64,000 bases of DNA from Dillenia suffruticosa (taxonomy: Eukaryota > Streptophyta > Magnoliopsida > Dilleniales > Dilleniaceae). Numbering within the stretch: the first letter of the stretch is position 1; each line of letters begins with the position of its first letter. Shown here in pieces: positions 59,678 to 64,000 of the stretch. Made by a program: the position numbers and the translations under genes. Where the stretch lies: contig JAVTVX010000001.1 in NCBI GenBank assembly GCA_033439265.1, positions 21,160,608-21,224,607 on the forward strand. The letters run 5' to 3'. The notes below the pieces were generated by a model that ran no database searches, was not told the DNA's origin, and saw only the letters and a list, made by a program, of their open reading frames with translations.

Positions 59678-61152
59678 GCTCTATCCGGATGGGAGAGCAA
59701 CAAGATGGATTACTCTCTGTTTCATTGCTATTGGGTTCTGGACTCTCTTCAACTGGAGTGACAGTTTTGTATCTGAGAAATCTCCCCCCTCCCCCCAATT
59801 TGTGGTTCCCTTTTATTCTCTTGGATGGGAAGGGTAATATCTGAGAACTCTAATGTGCATGTGCATTCTGGTCATGCTCAGGCAAGTTTGATGGAAGTTA
59901 AATTAACATCCTGAAAGGGTGGTCGAAGGATGGAGACGAGATCTTTTGCACTTGTGGCGGGTAATCCTTGCTGAGTGTAGAGGCACTAGTGAGGCTATGA
60001 TTGTACGGAATCCTTATGGGGTTGTGTAAATATAACCCATTGCGGTGAGTGGTTGCACACAATTTTCATCTTACAGTTGGTGGGGCTATGTGCTCAATTC
60101 CGAGGTTATGGTTTTTAAACCTTTAATGCAATTACTGTTTACTTGATGCTTTTATCATTACTGCTAGGGACATTTATCCGTACTGTGCCGGAATTGTGCT
60201 AAACCAAACCCCCTTCCCCCCCAAATCTAAACCCTGCGCTCGGGTAACACGTCTTACAATTTTGGTGCACAAACTGATGCTAAAGGTTTACCAAAAATTC
60301 TCTGCTACAGTTGTATAAAACTTTCGTCCTACCATGGGGACTGTAATGAAGATATTGTGTAACATGGTTGAATTATCAGAGGAGTACAAAAATAGGTGCT
60401 ACCGTGGCTATTTTATCACACAGGCAGTATTCAACTATCGTCTACCGCTGGTGATGATACTATAGGTGTACAGAATGTGGTACCTTAGCTTTTGAGAAAA
60501 TGTGCAGCCTTTTAGGTCGCACAGAATCCTCGCCCTACTAACTGATTGATCAAAGGCATACTTTTATGTTTCTATTGGATTGTATCTGTTCTACGGGTGG
60601 CACAGAATTTTTCCCTTACAGTTGGTGTATAAAATAGGCTTACAGAAAACTTAAGCTATCAATTAGCTAAAAAGAAAGGTGAGTAGATAATTAAATGGAT
60701 TAAATCTTATGTGAAATTATAATTAATAAAAAATTAAAAAAAAATTAATTGAATAATTTTGAAATTATTAATAAAATCAAATAATTTTTTAAAAAAGTTA
60801 TCAAGATGAATCAGACTCACTATGAACTTCTAATTTGCACTCAATATTTCTCTCCAATCGTTGGTTTGACATCTTCACCCTACACGTGGCAAATCATTTG
60901 ATTGCACAAATATTGTGCCCCCAAAAATGAGAATTTTAACATCAGTAAAATATCAATGAAGCACTTTTCGTGGAACAAACTTGTAATTTGCACCAAAGAG
61001 CGCTTCATGAAATAAAGTACCTCAGAAACAGCAGATACTTGGACGCTCTTTTGGGATAAGAAAAGAAAAAAAATCACATTTTGCACATAATAGCAAACTC
61101 TGCTTCACAAACATGCATGTAATTTTGATTAATTTCAAAACATCCCTTACCA
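59678..61152. other. Intergenic region between convergent ALDH22A1 and CTC1-like genes
   Basis: The ALDH22A1 3' untranslated region lies at the start. Between about 60040 and 60640 several degenerate copies of a motif like CTTACAGTTGGTG with a nearby CACA-AATTTT are seen. No gene is recognised. Confidence 0.5.
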
Positions 61153-64000
61153 TCATTCGCACTTTTGTGCACGAGTGATCTCCCATGCAACAGCATCATA
61201 TTCTTGGGTTTGACCATCTTTGGGGCCCAAAACTTGCCTCTGACAATTTACAATTGCAACAATGAACCTTTCATTCTCCAGTGATGAGAAATACATAATT
61301 TGTTCTTCCTGGAAATCCCAATTCATAAATATGTTAACCATTAAATACTAACAGAAACACAATCCCAATATGTACCTTCACTTTTTTATGCACAAGGGTA
61401 ATATAAAATTCCTATTATTCATGCAAGTTAATATATAGATAAAACAAATCTAATTAGTTTAAAGACATGTCACAATCAACGGATAGTCTAGTAGAAAAAA
61501 TATTAGATTTTTTAACCAAAACTAGTGTTTGAATTTTGAAAATGAAAATAATTACGTTGATAGAACTCCCCCTATAGAGGGTTCGACAGTAACTCCAATT
61601 GAATTAGTCCGGCTTTACCAAAGAGAAGGAAACATTGAAAGTTTCTATGGACTTTGACATGGTGATGTGCTTTCCAATACCAAGAATGCTTATCTAAATT
61701 GCTGAAAACAGAAGATCTATGGCACTGAGATGATTGAGGTGTTTTAAAAAAGAAGAATTAGGATATTACCTCTGTCAGCTCACAGAATTCATCAGGAGAT
61801 ATTTGCAGTAACTCAGACGCAGTTTCTCCGGTACACCATGCAAAGATTTTTGTGCTCTCATCTGCAATGGTTATTTTCAAATGGAAGGTGTTGACAACTT
61901 CATTGTCACAGGTACAATGACAAAAGTTGCACTTAATGAACTTTGAAGGTGAATTATCAAGAAAATGTCCACATAGAGCATGTGATAATCTGGTGTTGAC
62001 ATGATAGTACTCAACCTGATCCAGCCAAACTTGGCAAATCTGTGCATTTTGAGGAAAAGGAAACAGCGATTAGAAGTTAAAGGATATAATATGAGGTCTA
62101 GAACAATATGGGTGACCATAAGAATCCCTCCAGCAAAAATTTAGACATCTGACAAAGATAAACTATCCAAGGAGCTGCCATTAATTAGCTTTAGAACAAA
62201 TAACACAGAGACAGATCATTCATGACTCATCAAATCAACTTCCTCTTCTAGTAAGTTGGGTAAGATAAAATGAACATCAATTAGCTCCACTAAGAGGAGT
62301 GATGTCGTAAGTATATCTTTGATATATATAAGTTCAAAGGATTTAATTTGAGCAAATTTCAAATCCAAAAGAAAATTTTGTTAATTTGTTGGAATTGATA
62401 TAACTCAATTTTTAGTTTATTTGAATATTCTGAATTATATAAAGCCAATAAGCAAACAGTGAATCCATAGATATTTGAACTCGAGTATCCGGGAAAAAGC
62501 AGGATCGACTCATCAAGTTCCCATTGAAATAGAATCCGCAAAAGGAAAAGCACTTGCCATTCGTTGGTTATTAGGGGCATCCGGAAAACGTCCGGGTCGA
62601 AACATGGCTTTCAAATGCTATCTTCTTGAGATCAAGGACAAGATGAAAGATGCATACTTCATTACATAACAAAATGTCAAAATAAACCGGAGGTCTTTTA
62701 TTTTCTGATGCATATTTTATCATTTTTTATTTTTGTATTTTTTAGCTTTTTAGATGATTTCTTGTACCCTTAACATATCCATGTCCCTTTCTTCCCGTTA
62801 ATAACATTCTCTTTCTATAGAAAGGGATGTTGCCCAAGTAAGCAATAAACAAAGATCCAAGACCGAACATAAAGAAATGCTGGAAGTAGTCAAAGTATGG
62901 TATCCACCGTCTACAAAATTATGTAGAAAGGTTCAAGAAAAATAGTATAGTGGATCATGATTATCAGTTCTATTGTCCACTGGACCAGCGTCACATTATT
63001 CATGGCCATAAATATATGTTATCTCATCATTATTTACGAAAAGAAAAACACCTTCTACATCAATATATTCATAGAACCACTGAAAATAACCTCACAGAAG
63101 TGGAAAACTAATTAAAAAAAATCAATTCCTGAATCTCAAACTCACAGGAAAAATACTTACACGTGTGGCATCATTCTGCTTGGATAAATCAGAAAGGCAC
63201 GATAATTTATGCAGACAAGAAGAGTTCAGCATTGCAGGCAAGCAACTAAGGTTGACAAAAGCAGCTCCAGCTTCATTCTCAAACCATAACAACTCAAGAC
63301 TGTCAAATAAAACAAACCCACCATAGAACTCAGAGAATTAGAAAGGTGTGTTTTGCCCTATGCACGTACTTTGTGTGCCATTGCATGTGCCTGACAGGTT
63401 TAGCAATGCACACCGAAAGGGCAGTGCATAGGTTCCCATCATTCTCTTAAAAAAATAACAAGTGCATAATAAAAGAGGATATCACAGCTCAACGCACTCA
63501 CAGCTTTTGTTTTGTCACGCAGCATGTCAAGCCAGAGATATATATAGTGTGGCCAAGGCCTAATCTTCCAAGTGACCTGCAGGACATATATGAGGGAAGG
63601 ACATGTGAGCGTGTCATCCATATGATGGAATCAAGCACATGATTGTTTGACAGAGCAAGCAACTTTAGAAATACCATGTTCTGGAAAAATGTAACTTCAC
63701 CCAGATTGAACCAGTTGTATCTCTTACTCTAAAACGGACAACAGTCTTTGCAATATTTTCATCCCGTAAGATATCAGTAACACATCCATAGAGGCTTATG
63801 CCAGTCATCTTGTCATGGAGATCAGTTATAAATGCCTGCAAGACTTTAAGAACGTAATAAATATTAATAACAAATCAGAAAGGAATAAACTTCATTAATC
63901 ACGTCTCTTTTATTGATTACTAGGACAGCAACAAGTCATTAACAGCGGCAAGACTAGGGAGATTGAAGCTTTCTTACAGCACCAGCAATACACCCATCCA
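61153..64000 (-). CDS. CTC1: CST complex subunit CTC1-like, 3' part (gene continues beyond the window)
   Basis: Six minus-strand exons (up to 64000-63978, 63835-63728, 63576-63502, 63328-63161, 62039-61770, 61308-61153) keep one frame and encode about 265 C-terminal residues. Pieces include [54 protein letters not shown] and a cysteine-rich [12 protein letters not shown] that resembles the zinc ribbon of RPA70/CTC1-type OB folds. It ends [13 protein letters not shown]. The plant CTC1 C-terminus has this OB-fold arrangement. CTC1 with STN1 and TEN1 binds single-stranded telomeric DNA and aids fill-in synthesis. Assignment rests on remembered family features and could instead be another RPA-like OB-fold protein. 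The acceptor at 63329 is weak, but the frame supports it. Confidence 0.62.
61480..61620 (+). mobile_element. Partial Au-like SINE in the last CTC1-like intron
   Basis: A box B-like GTGTTTGAATTTTGAAA is followed by GAACTCCCCCTATAGAGGG, TTCGACAGTAACTCC and AATTGAATTAGTCCGG. The latter parallels the body of the SINE at 48104-48316 (CCCCTCGTTGGGCC...GGTCGATCCAAATTAATC). No A-tail or clear target duplication was found, so it is probably truncated. Confidence 0.45.
62502..62615 (+). pseudogene. rps7: Nuclear copy of a plastid rps7 fragment (NUPT)
   Basis: In the plus frame it reads [20 protein letters not shown] then [17 protein letters not shown], the central part of chloroplast ribosomal protein S7. 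It differs from the plastid sequence at only a few residues (for example Gly for Arg in LLGASRKR). The match stops at 62615. It lies in a CTC1-like intron (62040-63160), opposite to that gene's direction. It is too short to work and has no start or stop of its own. Confidence 0.85.

Noticed and set aside
62475-62669. A functional rps7 gene
   Set aside because: Only the middle of S7 is present, followed by unrelated sequence, and it lies inside an intron of another gene.

Overview
This window is nuclear DNA from a flowering plant, almost certainly a eudicot. It is AT-rich, its genes carry GT-AG introns, and it contains plant-specific families (GRAS, DUF247, PMEI, STP hexose carriers, ALDH22A1), plant-type SINEs, a Copia LTR retrotransposon with a plant initiator-Met primer site, and a scrap of plastid rps7. 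I cannot name the species.

Layout. 1-15 kb holds two related blocks (about 1.72-5.86 kb and 7.53-14.7 kb). Each pairs about 2.2 kb of decayed, exon-like sequence bounded by GA microsatellites with a GRAS gene on the minus strand. In the first block the GRAS copy is a deleted fragment; in the second it is an intact 588-codon gene. Between them lies a roughly 1.1 kb element with long inverted repeats that carries a small SINE. 15.4-20.1 kb adds an intact 575-codon GRAS gene and a GRAS pseudogene, so the window has a four-member GRAS cluster, all on the minus strand.

21.9-29.7 kb is a sugar transporter (STP) pseudogene. Its second exon is split by a 7041-bp Copia element with two 490-bp LTRs that differ at about four sites and a 5-bp target duplication (ACAAC). 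The element's gag-pol is riddled with stops and its catalytic residues are altered.

30.2-34.2 kb is an intact five-exon UBC32-type ER-anchored E2 gene (+). 35.8-36.7 kb is a secreted PMEI-domain protein (-). 38.1-41.0 kb is a four-exon universal stress protein gene (-). 45.2-46.5 kb is a DUF247 gene (-) whose C-terminal membrane anchor has been lost to a frameshift. 49.4-59.7 kb is a 14-exon ALDH22A1 aldehyde dehydrogenase gene (+); its 5' leader contains a 32-nt match to the 5' end of U2 snRNA. 61.15 kb to the window edge is the 3' part of a CTC1-like telomere-maintenance gene (-), with a plastid rps7 fragment in one intron.

The genes do not form a pathway; this is ordinary plant gene space with a tandem GRAS family and several generations of mobile elements. 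I found no convincing new multi-gene system. The most unusual signals are the U2 5'-end fragment in the ALDH22A1 leader, the young but coding-dead Copia element with a very GC-rich, CpG-rich leader, and the DUF247 frameshift. All exon boundaries were read by eye from splice signals, frame and family conservation.
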